Below are positions 28,294-62,481 of a stretch of DNA of 64,000 nucleotides, piece by piece. Numbering within the stretch: the stretch's first letter is position 1; the number at the start of each line of letters is the position of its first letter. The position numbers were made by a program, and so were the translations under genes. Below the pieces are notes generated by a model. That model searched no databases, was not told where the DNA came from, and saw nothing but the letters and a program-made list of their open reading frames with translations. Origin of the DNA: Amoebidium appalachense (lineage: Eukaryota; Ichthyosporea); assembly GCA_963693365.1 (NCBI GenBank), contig CAVNZM010000001.1, positions 11,098,001 through 11,162,000 on the forward strand, in the 5' to 3' direction.

Positions 28294-28548
28294 CCAGCTC
28301 CCATTCTCTTCTCCCAGCTCACCCCCTCCTCTCCTTCCCCTCCTTCCCTCAACTGCCCACCCTCATTCTCCCCTGCCCTAACTTCCTTCTCCATTCCTTC
28401 CTTCCCCGTTTCTATATTCCCATTTCGTCTCCACGCCTATCTCCTTGACCGCCCTCCTCCCTCCTCTCCCTTCCTCCCTCTACCTACCTTCATCTCAAAA
28501 CTCCACAACTCTCCCTAAGGCATTTAGTGTTGGTAAGTCATTGAAAAC
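26490..28548. promoter_or_regulatory. Divergent spacer between HVCN1-like and XPR1 starts
   Basis: A 2.06-kb head-to-head gap that should hold both promoters. 26490-27460 is AT-rich with several overlapping medium ORFs, none recognised. 27500-27740 is purine-rich (gagctcgaggga repeated about three times). 28240-28490 is pyrimidine-rich just before the XPR1 ATG. No TATA box is evident near either start. Confidence 0.5.
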
Positions 28549-53704
<25,156 letters not shown>

Positions 53705-54295
53705 TCATTCATTTGAGGGATTTGCCACCGGTTGGAGAAACTCCTCAAGCTCTGTGGCAGTAGTGGGCACCTCACCAAACCCAGAATCCCTGAACTCTTT
53801 CAAAGCAGCATCAAGGGCAACCTCCTTGTAGATACGGTCGAAGCCTCCTCTTCCGGAGCGTCTCATGCGCATGTGCACGTGTTTAGGCACTGCACGTGCA
53901 CCACGCCTACCACGTGTTTGCGCAGAATTCACACTTGCGGCGTTGCTGTCGCCATGATCGGCCGGCACGGGATCCGCAGGGGTCACGTCTGTGGTGGTAA
54001 GAGTTGAGGCACTCATGATGTTCTCGGGCAGCTCAAAAATTGGACCAGGGGCGCAGCCATCCTGATCAAAACTATTGGGGCTATCGATGTTGCTGAATGC
54101 GCAGCGTCTCTCCTTGTTTTTGTGCATTTTTTTGGTGGCACGGATGCTCAAATGAGGTGCAACTTCAGCCTGCGTTTTAGCCAAGGAAGGTGTTGTGCTA
54201 GCCAGGGTGCCAGCCGCAAGGGTGGGGAGGCCGCCGGCAGCAGCAGCGGCGAAAACGGCAGTGGCACAGAAGAAAAGGTAGGAGACTGGAGCCAT
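53705..54295 (-). CDS. Secreted protein of unknown function, paralogue A
   Basis: Intronless, 196 aa, on the opposite strand to its twin at 54952. The signal peptide is MAPVSYLFFCATAVFAAAAA. It shares with the twin the basic RATKKMH stretch, the Cys pair (RRCAFSN, DQDGCAP), the block FELPENIMSASTLTTT, and the C-terminus PTTATELEEF-QPVANPSNE. It carries two candidate dibasic/furin sites, RGRR (absent from the twin) and RMRR before SGR (RVRR in the twin). The C-terminal peptide that cleavage at the second site would release is about 50 residues in both. No domain was recognised. Shared 5' leader and TATA motifs show that the duplication took the promoter with it. Confidence 0.85.
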   Translation of the reverse strand: MAPVSYLFFCATAVFAAAAAGGLPTLAAGTLASTTPSLAKTQAEVAPHLSIRATKKMHKNKERRCAFSNIDSPNSFDQDGCAPGPIFELPENIMSASTLTTTDVTPADPVPADHGDSNAASVNSAQTRGRRGARAVPKHVHMRMRRSGRGGFDRIYKEVALDAALKEFRDSGFGEVPTTATELEEFLQPVANPSNE

Positions 54296-54423
54296 TTTTG
54301 CTTTGTAAACTTTTCTTTTTGAAATAGTAGTTGTATTGACCAGGAACCGTAGCTTTTGCTCTTAGATGTGTCGCTGTCTGTTCCGAGCTGATTGTTTGAA
54401 TGGATGTTTGCACTCGATGGTTA

Positions 54424-54432
54424 CTTTATATA
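54424..54432 (-). promoter_or_regulatory. TATA box of paralogue A
   Basis: TATATAAAG on the minus strand, about 129 nt upstream of the ATG, is followed by the leader at 54413-54388. That leader matches paralogue B except for a 2-3 nt indel. Confidence 0.65.
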
Positions 54433-54828
54433 CCTTGTCAAAAGGCCTGCGGAATCTAATAGACGACTTTTAGCGAATCAATGGGACACACAGAGCAATC
54501 TTGTCAACTAGCTGACTAGATCCTTAGATGACCTTTACCCAATCCGGTTGTTGCTGCAACAGCATGCCACGATTGCCATTAAATCCAGCTAGTACATAGC
54601 TAGACCGGTACCCAGAAACACTCATTCTGCTTGAATTATGCAAGAGATTTCTTTTCTATTTGGAATTGCTTCTAACAGAAAGAAGCTGAAATATAAGACA
54701 ATCGTGCTTGGCATAGGACGCATGAACAATCGTATGGAGAAACCGGTGACCGGTCCGATTTAGATTACTCGTCGCTTCTCTGATTCGCTGCAAATCTGAG
54801 AACAGATTCCGCATGGCGCCTGCAATAC

Positions 54829-54837
54829 TATATAAAG
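54829..54837 (+). promoter_or_regulatory. TATA box of paralogue B
   Basis: TATATAAAG lies 115 nt upstream of the ATG. The conserved leader (54849-54877) begins 12 nt after it, where a TATA-driven start site would fall about 20-35 nt downstream of the box. Confidence 0.65.
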
Positions 54838-54951
54838 CTCACCCCCGGGTGCAAACTGCATCCATTCAAACAATCAGCAAAACACCCCAGAGAAAAAATT
54901 ACACTTCTCTTTTTATACCGGCTACTTTTCAAAAATTAAATCCATCAAAAA

Positions 54952-55527
54952 ATGGCTCCGCTCACCTATCTTTTTTTCTGCGCCGTTGCTCTCTTCACCA
55001 CTGCGGCCAGCGGTGCCAGCCTCCCCGGACTTGAAGCTGGCTCAACTGCAACACCGGCCCCAGTTAAAATGCAGGCTGAAGTTGCACCTCAGTTGAGCGT
55101 CCGTGCCACCAAGAAAATGCACAACAACAAGGAGAGACGCTGCGCATTCAGCAACATCGACAGCCCCAATAGTTTTGATCAGGATGGCTGCGCCCCTGTT
55201 CCAATTTTTGAGCTGCCCGAGAACATCATGAGTGCCTCAACTCTTACCACCACAGACGTGACCCCTGCGGATCCCGTGCCGGCCGACTATGGCGACAACA
55301 ACGCCGCAAGTGTGAATTCTGTGAAAAGACGCGATGCACGTGCAGCGCCTAAACACGTAAACATGCGCGTGAGACGTTCCGGAAGAGATCATGACGACAT
55401 TTACAAGGAGGTCGCGCTCAAGTCTGCTCTGGGCGCTTACAAGGATTCTGGGTTTGGTGAGCTGCCCACAACTGCGACAGAGCTCGAGGAGTTTTTCCAA
55501 CCGGTGGCCAATCCCTCAAATGAATGA
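54952..55527 (+). CDS. Secreted protein of unknown function, paralogue B
   Basis: Intronless, 191 aa, and not a family I recognise. The N-terminus (MAPLTYLFFCAVALFTTAAS) is a clear signal peptide. The mature part has a basic stretch (RATKKMHNNKERRC), then a Cys pair about 20 residues apart (ERRCAFSN, DQDGCAP), a Thr/Asp/Pro-rich acidic segment (TLTTTDVTPADPVPAD), a basic patch, the furin-type site RVRR before SGR, and an acidic C-terminus ending PVANPSNE. It is the divergent twin of the gene at 53705-54295. The middle of the two proteins is almost identical and the ends differ, so both look like intact, selected copies. The 5' leader is about 100 nt and has a TATA box. A secreted or cell-surface propeptide role is inferred from signal peptide plus conserved RxRR only. 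Confidence 0.85.
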   Translation: MAPLTYLFFCAVALFTTAASGASLPGLEAGSTATPAPVKMQAEVAPQLSVRATKKMHNNKERRCAFSNIDSPNSFDQDGCAPVPIFELPENIMSASTLTTTDVTPADPVPADYGDNNAASVNSVKRRDARAAPKHVNMRVRRSGRDHDDIYKEVALKSALGAYKDSGFGELPTTATELEEFFQPVANPSNE

Positions 55528-56129
55528 ATTCTATGGTAGTGTGCTATTTTATACGCAGCACGTGTACGCACGGTGTGTGTGCATGCAAAAACGAGCACAC
55601 ATGCATATGTAACAATGTTTGATTACTTTTGGTGGTGGCACCGGTGGCATGGCGCACTTCCTGTGTGGGGGAAAAAATGTCTTCCTGGGCCAGGTATCTG
55701 ATTTTGAATCACTACTATAGTATTATTATCATCGCAAGATCATAGTGTACCGCAGCTGTGGCCTGGTTTATCTATGAATATGGGTTATATGGTACCGGTG
55801 TGGGTACGTACATACAATCAAAAATAAAAATGAACAAAAAAAAAAATACGTTGCCGTTTTGTTCAATTGCAGCAGCAGTTAGCTTGTACGAATGCCAGGC
55901 ACATGTACGTCATAAACCTCACTCAGCTCAATTGAAATGTGAGTGTGTTTGTGTGTGTGTGCGTGTGCATGCGTGCGTGCGTGTGTGTTCGTGGCTCTTT
56001 GTGCGTGCGTGCCACAGCGCACGGGTGCGCACGCATGCATGTTGCAATGGGGGGAAAGGGATCCCAAGGCCTCTAGGGTTGGGGGGGGGCGCGGCGGGTG
56101 GGCGGCTGGGGGGGGGGGGGGGGGGGGAA

Positions 56130-56161
<32 letters not shown>

Positions 56162-56227
56162 TGGGAGGGGGGCGGGTTTGAATCGCAGGGGGGGGGGGGG
56201 GCTTGGGGGGGGTCCCGTCCACAACCG

Positions 56228-56356
<129 letters not shown>

Positions 56357-56389
56357 GATGCACAAAAGGCACACACGCACACACACGCG

Positions 56390-56492
56390 CGACACACTTT
56401 AAAACCGACTGCACTTGGCTACGTTACTCAGGCTGGGCACGCACGCCCACACACACATCCCCCCCCCCCTCCCCTCCCCCCCATGATTACTG

Positions 56493-56538
<46 letters not shown>

Positions 56539-56694
56539 ACACACACTTGGACGCCGTGCACAAACCCAGTCACACATACACACACAAACACCGTGGCCAC
56601 TTTCTCTCTCTCGCTCTCGCTCCCTCTCTCTCGGCTCTCTCTCTCATGCCCACACACGCGCGCGCAAACACACGCACACAGACGCACACACACA

Positions 56695-56775
<81 letters not shown>

Positions 56776-57046
56776 CATTCACGCATGCACACTCGCTCAC
56801 ACACACACAGACACATTCGAAGACCGACTGCACACACATTTACTCGTTGCTCTGCTCGCATGCTCACCCACACATCCTCCTCCCCCCCCCCTCCCCTCCC
56901 CCCCCCCCCCTCACGATTACTGTGCGCAACCCCACCTCCCCTCCCCTCCCCCCCCCCTTTACACACACACACACACGCACACTGTAATACAGACACACAC
57001 AAACACAGGCACATATACACACACACACAGACACAAATACACACAT

Positions 57047-57085
<39 letters not shown>

Positions 57086-57231
57086 GGCATGCGCGCAGCA
57101 CACACGCACATAACACACACACACACACTCAGACACACTCGAAAGCCAATTACATACATAATGTTACTCAGGCGTGCACACACGCTCACACACACATATC
57201 CACTCCCCCCCCCCCCCCTCATGATTACTGT

Positions 57232-57289
<58 letters not shown>

Positions 57290-57300
57290 GCGACACCGTC
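56390..57300 (+). repeat. Three diverged copies of a 300-430 bp unit
   Basis: Each copy runs (CA)n, then ccgactgca or gccaattaca, then a gttactc-like word, (CA), a C run, and (c)a(t/c)gattactgtg, at about 56483, 56913 and 57220. It suggests old tandem duplication of a mixed unit. Confidence 0.6.
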
Positions 57301-57410
57301 CACAAAAAGCAAAGAACCAGCACACACAAACTACAAATTCCACCGTGACACACCCTCTCTCTCTCTCTCTCCCCCTCCCTCCCTCTCTCCCTCTCTCCCT
57401 CTCCCTCTCC

Positions 57411-58068
57411 CCTCACGCTCGATGCTTCTCACCACCCCGAAACACACTGTCACTTTTAGATACACCACACACCACGTTTGTCTTCCTGCATGTCATGATG
57501 CCATATGAACACTATACCCCCCCCCCCTCTCTCCTCTCTCCCCCTCCCTCCCTCTCTCCCTCTCTCCCTCTCCCTCTCTCTCCCTCTCTCTCCCTCTCTC
57601 TCTCTCATACACATACACACACTCTCTCTCTCGGTCCCACTCTCCCTTTCTTCCCCCTGAGATTTTTTTGCCCCCCCCCCCCCCCCCTCCGTGGGGACTG
57701 AGGTGTTAGGGGGACAAAAAGTTGACCTCTTTGGATGCCCAAAACACACTAGAAAATGACCAACACAGCCCTTAGAAACGTGTTATTCATTTTTATAAAC
57801 CAACAAGACCAATCAACACGAAACTTTACGAAAGTACCCGGTGAAAACCCCGATGACATATCAACGTCCGTTAACATCATCCTCCCGCGCAAAACATTCC
57901 CCGTGCGGAAATTTCCTGTGATCCCGCCATCACCCCCCCCCCCCCCCCCCCTTCCCCTCTCCCCCTCACGCTCGATGCTTCTCACCACCCCGAAACACAC
58001 TGTCACTTTTAGATACACCACACACCACGTTTGTCTTCCTGCATGTCATGATGCCATATGAACACTAT

Positions 58069-58076
<8 letters not shown>
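57411..58076 (+). repeat. ~115-bp direct repeats, 548 bp apart
   Basis: 57411-57528 and 57959-58076 are essentially identical, from cctcacgctcgatgcttctc through cacgtttgtcttcctgcatg to aacactatacccccc. The sequence between them is different and partly unique. Confidence 0.9.
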
Positions 58077-58112
<36 letters not shown>

Positions 58113-58495
58113 AAAAATAAAAAAAAAATAACAGGCAGCGCACCACACCAGTGGCACCCAACTGCGTCATGGTATCCCCAAACTATCCGTCGAATCTGCG
58201 TATGCTGGAGTGGCTGTGCATGTGGTGTTTGCACTATTAGCACTATTAAAGGTATTATTATACGGGCAACAGGACACACAATATGGGTCGGATTTTAGAG
58301 GTGGACTTAGTGTGTTAACTGCGCAACGGCACGGGCCCCTTAGCACACTCTGAGCAATTCTGAAGGAATCAAAGATGCTAAAGCAACCACTGTGGAGGTT
58401 CTCTCTCTCTCTCTCTCTGTCCTCCCTCCCTCCCTCCCCCCCCCCCCCCCCCCCCCCCCCCTCCACCCACCCTCACACACATGCGCGCGAGCGCG

Positions 58496-58543
<48 letters not shown>

Positions 58544-58914
58544 AAAGGGGAAAGCAAATACACAAGGTTTGGAAAAAAAAAAGAAACTTTGTGACGGAAC
58601 AAGACAAGTGTTCCCAGGTCCACGTTCACAACAACCATAGCGCATGCACATGTGCAGTGGGACAGCACGTTCGGTGATCACAAGGCGCACGTCGCGAAGC
58701 ACACACAGCAAAAGAGACACACGCACAAACATGTATGTCCTGAGGGCCCAAGAGGTCCCTCCGGGAACAAAGCGGGGTAAAATAAAAATAAAAAACACAA
58801 ACATGTATGTGCAACACAGCCCCGCGGCGGTCAACGAACACACACATGTACATAGCTCATGTACATGTACACACGTGTGTTCGCACGCGTGTGCGCGCAT
58901 GTGTGCCAGAACCA

Positions 58915-59429
58915 TGTGAAAAATATATAAATACTCAAAGTGATGACCAACAGAATTTATCAAAAAGTCTAAAGTGTTCACATTGCCAGCCAGTGTAGCA
59001 GACACCCGTAAGGAAAGAGGTAAAACGCGACATAAAAACTCACACCTATCAACATGCTTTCGATTAAAAATTTCAGCACAAAAGTGGCACCAGCAGCGAT
59101 GGAAACAAGAATTACAACGCCACTGCACAACTTCCCAGGCAATATCAACATCAGAGCACCAGACAGACTTATCTACTAGGGTGGTATCCATACGTACAGC
59201 AGGAGAAATGTATCCTGCCAAAGCTCCCGAAAAGCGATAGTGATCAGTACGGTGTTGCCCAAGAAACATAATAACACATGCCGACTGAGTTGTACCTGTG
59301 ATTTCTCTATCAGAACGAGAAAGAAACTTATACTGCGTATGGTAATAACTCGAAAAGGCAGAAAAAACAGGAAGAGAAAAGAAAGAGGGAGTGAGATAGC
59401 GAGAGGAAGGATCAAGTTTTTGTGCTGAA
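58915..59429 (-). mobile_element. LINE 3' fragment, inverted
   Basis: Read on the minus strand, this is the LINE C-terminal region (SAFSSYYHTQYKFLSRSDRE, GYISPAVRMDTTLVDKSVW, then a Cys/His cluster CHFCAEIFNRKHVDRC) followed by 3' UTR. It abuts plus-strand LINE sequence at 59429 with no spacer, giving a head-to-head junction. A long minus-strand frame (58340-59509) runs through it but is mostly unrelated sequence and 3' UTR. Confidence 0.85.
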
Positions 59430-59612
59430 CTTGATAGGTGTGAGTTTTTATGTCGCGTTTTACCTCTTTCCCTACGGGTGTCTGCTACACTGGCTGGCAA
59501 TGTGAACACTGTAGACTTTTTGTTGAATTCTGTTGGTCTTCACATTGAGTATTTATATGATTTTCACACATTGTTCGGGTATCTCAGTATGCACTTGTTA
59601 CTGGATAAACCG
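59429..59612 (+). mobile_element. LINE 3' end fragment
   Basis: About 180 bp of the LINE 3' end: the last codons (GVSFYVAF region) and the 3' UTR words gtattt, atgattttcaca and cagtatgcacttgttactgg. It is directly followed by a second copy of the same segment. Confidence 0.8.
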
Positions 59613-59893
59613 TGAAGTGGCGTTGTAATTCTTGTTTTCATCGCCGCTTGTGCCACTTTTGTGCTGAACTTTTTAATCGCAAGCATGTTGATAGGTGTGA
59701 GTTTTTATGTCGCGTTTTACCTCTTTTGTACACACTTTCCCTACGGGTGTCTGCTACACTAGCTGGCAATGTGAACACTTTAAGACTTTTTGTTGAATTC
59801 TGTTGGTCGTCACATTGAGTATTTATATGATTTTCACACAGTGTTCAGGGATCTCTGTATGCACTTGTTACTGGATAACTCGCGAAGTTTTTA
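59613..59893 (+). mobile_element. LINE 3' end fragment, second tandem copy
   Basis: It begins upstream of the Cys/His cluster (tggcgttgtaattcttg) and runs through the same 3' UTR to gcgaagtttttaa. It differs from its neighbour by small indels, so it is a separate insertion or an unequal-exchange product. Confidence 0.8.
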
Positions 59894-61060
59894 ACCCGTC
59901 GTGTCCCGGGTCTCCTTTTTGCGGACGATATTGTTCTTTGTTCCTTAACCGAAGATGTCATGCACCAGATGCTTCGTCAGGTGGATCAATGGTGCACCGA
60001 GAATCTCATGACAGTCGGAATTGCAAAGTGTGCTACTTTTTCGAAGAACAATTCCTTTCGATTGGCCGGCCTTCCTATTCCTGTTCAGAGCACCTATGAC
60101 TATTTGGGTATTCCTTTTACTGCACGGGGTATTGATTTCCGCAAGCTCCTCACGGCACGGATCGCTCGTGCGAAGGGTAAGCTTCACGTCGTGTCAAATA
60201 TGTTTCAACAGGAGTCTGTGATCCATCCTGCGAACCTTCTTCTCTACTATAAAACTTTTTTACGGCCGACTTTCGAATATGGACTTCCGCTATTGGCCTG
60301 CGCCCCACCTCGCGAGGCGGCAATGGCGCTGAACGAGTTCGACGATTTTCAGGGTACTGCGCTACGCACTTTGTTTCGTACTCGGTTTGTGCCTCCCTTA
60401 ATCAGTATGTTTGGATTGTCGTCTGCTGTTTGTCGTATGGAGGAATTGTCTCTTCGTTTTTGTTTTTATTTAGTTAGGCTACCTGATGGTCACCCTCTTT
60501 ATGCTTTCTTTCCCCCCCCCTCCCTCCATCCCTCTTCCCCCCCGATTCACCAACGCTACTTCTGAATGTCCTCAGCCTACCCTCTTTCCACCTGATTCTT
60601 AATTCCTCTCGCTATCTCACTCCCTCTTTCTTTTCTCTTCCTGTTTTTTCTGCCTTTTCGCGTTATTACCATACGCAGTATAAGTTTCTTTCTCGTTCTG
60701 ATAGAGAAATCAAAGGTAAAACTCAGTCGGCATGTGTTATGTTCCTTAGGCAACACCGTACTGATCATTATCGCTTTTTGGGAGCTTTGGCAGGATACAT
60801 TTCTCCTGCTGTACGTATGGATACCACCCTAGTAGATAAGTCTGTATGGTGCTCTGATGTTGATATTGCCTGGGAAGTTGTGCAGTGGCGCTGTAATCCT
60901 TGTTTTCATCGCCGCTGGTGCCACTTTTGTGCTGACCTTTTTAATCGCAAGCATGTTGATAGGTGTGAATTTTTATGTCGCGTTTTACCTCTTTCCCTCC
61001 GGGTATCTGGCAATGTGAACACTTTAGATTTTTTGTTGAATTCTGGGGTTTACACACTTT
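59894..61060 (+). pseudogene. LINE copy 2: RT palm/thumb to C-terminus, 5'-truncated
   Basis: It starts inside the reverse transcriptase just before the catalytic FADDIV and is open to about 60565. It encodes the thumb and connection segments (QSTYDYLGIPFTARGIDFRK, RPTFEYGLPLLACAPPREA), and a shifted frame then carries the C-terminus (60739-61030). This includes a zinc-knuckle-like C-x2-C-x7-H-x3-C (WCHFC, RKHVDRC), typical of the end of APE-type LINE ORF2 proteins. The upstream 5' half is missing. It is the cleanest template for the lost part of copy 1. Confidence 0.88.
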
Positions 61061-61296
61061 TTATTGCGTGGACATTGCCGGAGGCCCAGCCACATTCGAC
61101 GGCCTACTGCGTTTTCCAGCACAGCCAATCAAATGCAGCCAGTGACATCGATTCAGTCGCACACATCGATTCAGTCGCACACATCGATTCAAATGTCGCT
61201 CTTTATTATCTGCTAATAAATAGTATCCTTCGCGCATCCACCCCTAAACCAGGCCATCCGTGGCCCTAAGGGCCGGGGAACACCCCCATCCATGTC

Positions 61297-62481
61297 ATGG
61301 CACATGCCTATAATCGTTTCAGAACCTCTTTCAAAGTTCCATCTACACCCATCACACATGTGCGACCATTAAAACGTCCAGCAGATACACCTACCACAGA
61401 TGCACAACCAGAAAAACATCGCCTTAGACTAAGCGCAACACCTATTTACAATACACTACCCATTCAGAATAACACCACACCACTCCGTAGAAACACAATA
61501 ACAACCATGCCGAAACTTTCGGTTGATACAGTACTGGCAGAACTTGCCCTCGTTAAGAAACAGCTAAATGAGCTGTTACCACTCAAGAACATGATAGAAA
61601 AACTCCAAACAGAAAATACCCAACTCAAGCTCACCATTGATTCACTCACAGCCCAGCTAAACATTAGTGGATCGCAAAACCCCAAAACTCATGAGCAAAC
61701 ATCTCGCGACGGAGACATTTCCACCCCAACACAAAACAACACAGGACCGGAAGCACAGCTCCCGGCAGAGTTCCTAGAATATGCGAACTCTCGTAAAACA
61801 CCCGAGCTCCGCCAAATTGCCAAGGAAACATATGCCAGCATTCTTGCAGGCAACGAGTACCGCCGCAACTCCCCTCCCAAACCGCCGGCTAAGGGGAACA
61901 CCCAAGCAAACGGTAACATCAACATCCCACCCAAATACGAGAGGGTGTATTTCAAAGTCAAGCACGGCAGACGCCCACACAGGGCCATGTGGTCCATCTT
62001 CAAGGCTCTCGGCTTCCGGTGCTCTCGCATCCTTTGTCTGTCCTTCATTGGATACGATGTGCTGGAAGTAGCAGTACGGGGCGACTATAACCGTGCGTTC
62101 ATCCGTGACGCGACAAAGGGGTGTGGAAGCTTCTTCACCCACCTCCCAAGCTACGACCCATGCGCGCCGGAAAACATTCAGAAAGCAGACAAAGAACGTA
62201 AAGTGTCTGCTAAGAATGCGTGCGCCACACGTTGTCGTGTACGCATCAGCAAGGCAAAAGAGTTCCTCGCAAAGTTGGAAAACGATGCTACGAGCGTGAT
62301 AGACACGGACACGAAGGAACCAATGTTTTCTGGTGAGAAACTGCTCGAGCGCAAACGCCGATGCGAGATGGAAATCGAGCTCTTCTGCGAACTGTTCGCG
62401 CTGGCGGAAGGTCGTGCATACGACCCCGTAAGCGACAAGTGGGAACCAACCCCACAGGTGTCGGACCAAACCGATGCCTAA
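61297..62481 (+). CDS. LINE ORF1 protein (coiled coil plus RRM-like domain)
   Basis: 394 aa, uninterrupted. The N-terminal 70 residues are basic and Thr/Pro-rich. Residues about 75-125 form a coiled coil (LALVKKQLNELLPLKNMIEK and on), which in LINE ORF1 proteins drives trimerisation. Residues about 205-290 (YERVYFKVKHGRRPHRAMWS, then FGYDVLEV-like strands) resemble an RRM-type RNA-binding fold. A Lys/Arg-rich C-terminal domain follows. ORF1 proteins coat the element RNA and act as nucleic-acid chaperones. No gag-type CCHC knuckles are visible. The stop codon overlaps the ORF2 start (ATGCCTAA). The domain calls for the middle and C-terminus are by pattern and are uncertain. Confidence 0.8.
   Translation: MAHAYNRFRTSFKVPSTPITHVRPLKRPADTPTTDAQPEKHRLRLSATPIYNTLPIQNNTTPLRRNTITTMPKLSVDTVLAELALVKKQLNELLPLKNMIEKLQTENTQLKLTIDSLTAQLNISGSQNPKTHEQTSRDGDISTPTQNNTGPEAQLPAEFLEYANSRKTPELRQIAKETYASILAGNEYRRNSPPKPPAKGNTQANGNINIPPKYERVYFKVKHGRRPHRAMWSIFKALGFRCSRILCLSFIGYDVLEVAVRGDYNRAFIRDATKGCGSFFTHLPSYDPCAPENIQKADKERKVSAKNACATRCRVRISKAKEFLAKLENDATSVIDTDTKEPMFSGEKLLERKRRCEMEIELFCELFALAEGRAYDPVSDKWEPTPQVSDQTDA

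Larger units (their letters stand above)
54296..54951. promoter_or_regulatory. Bidirectional promoter region between the secreted paralogues
   Basis: This 656-bp gap separates two start codons pointing away from each other. Each side has a TATATAAAG box and, about 12 nt further in the direction of transcription, the same leader words (GTGCAAAC, then CATCCATTCAAACAATCAG). The middle is unique sequence without microsatellites, unlike almost every other spacer in the window, which suggests constraint or recent origin. Confidence 0.7.

Noticed and set aside
58340-59509. 389-codon minus ORF
   Set aside because: A chance fusion of LINE 3' coding/UTR sequence with unrelated (CA)n sequence.
61774-62469. 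231-codon minus ORF
   Set aside because: Antisense shadow of LINE ORF1.
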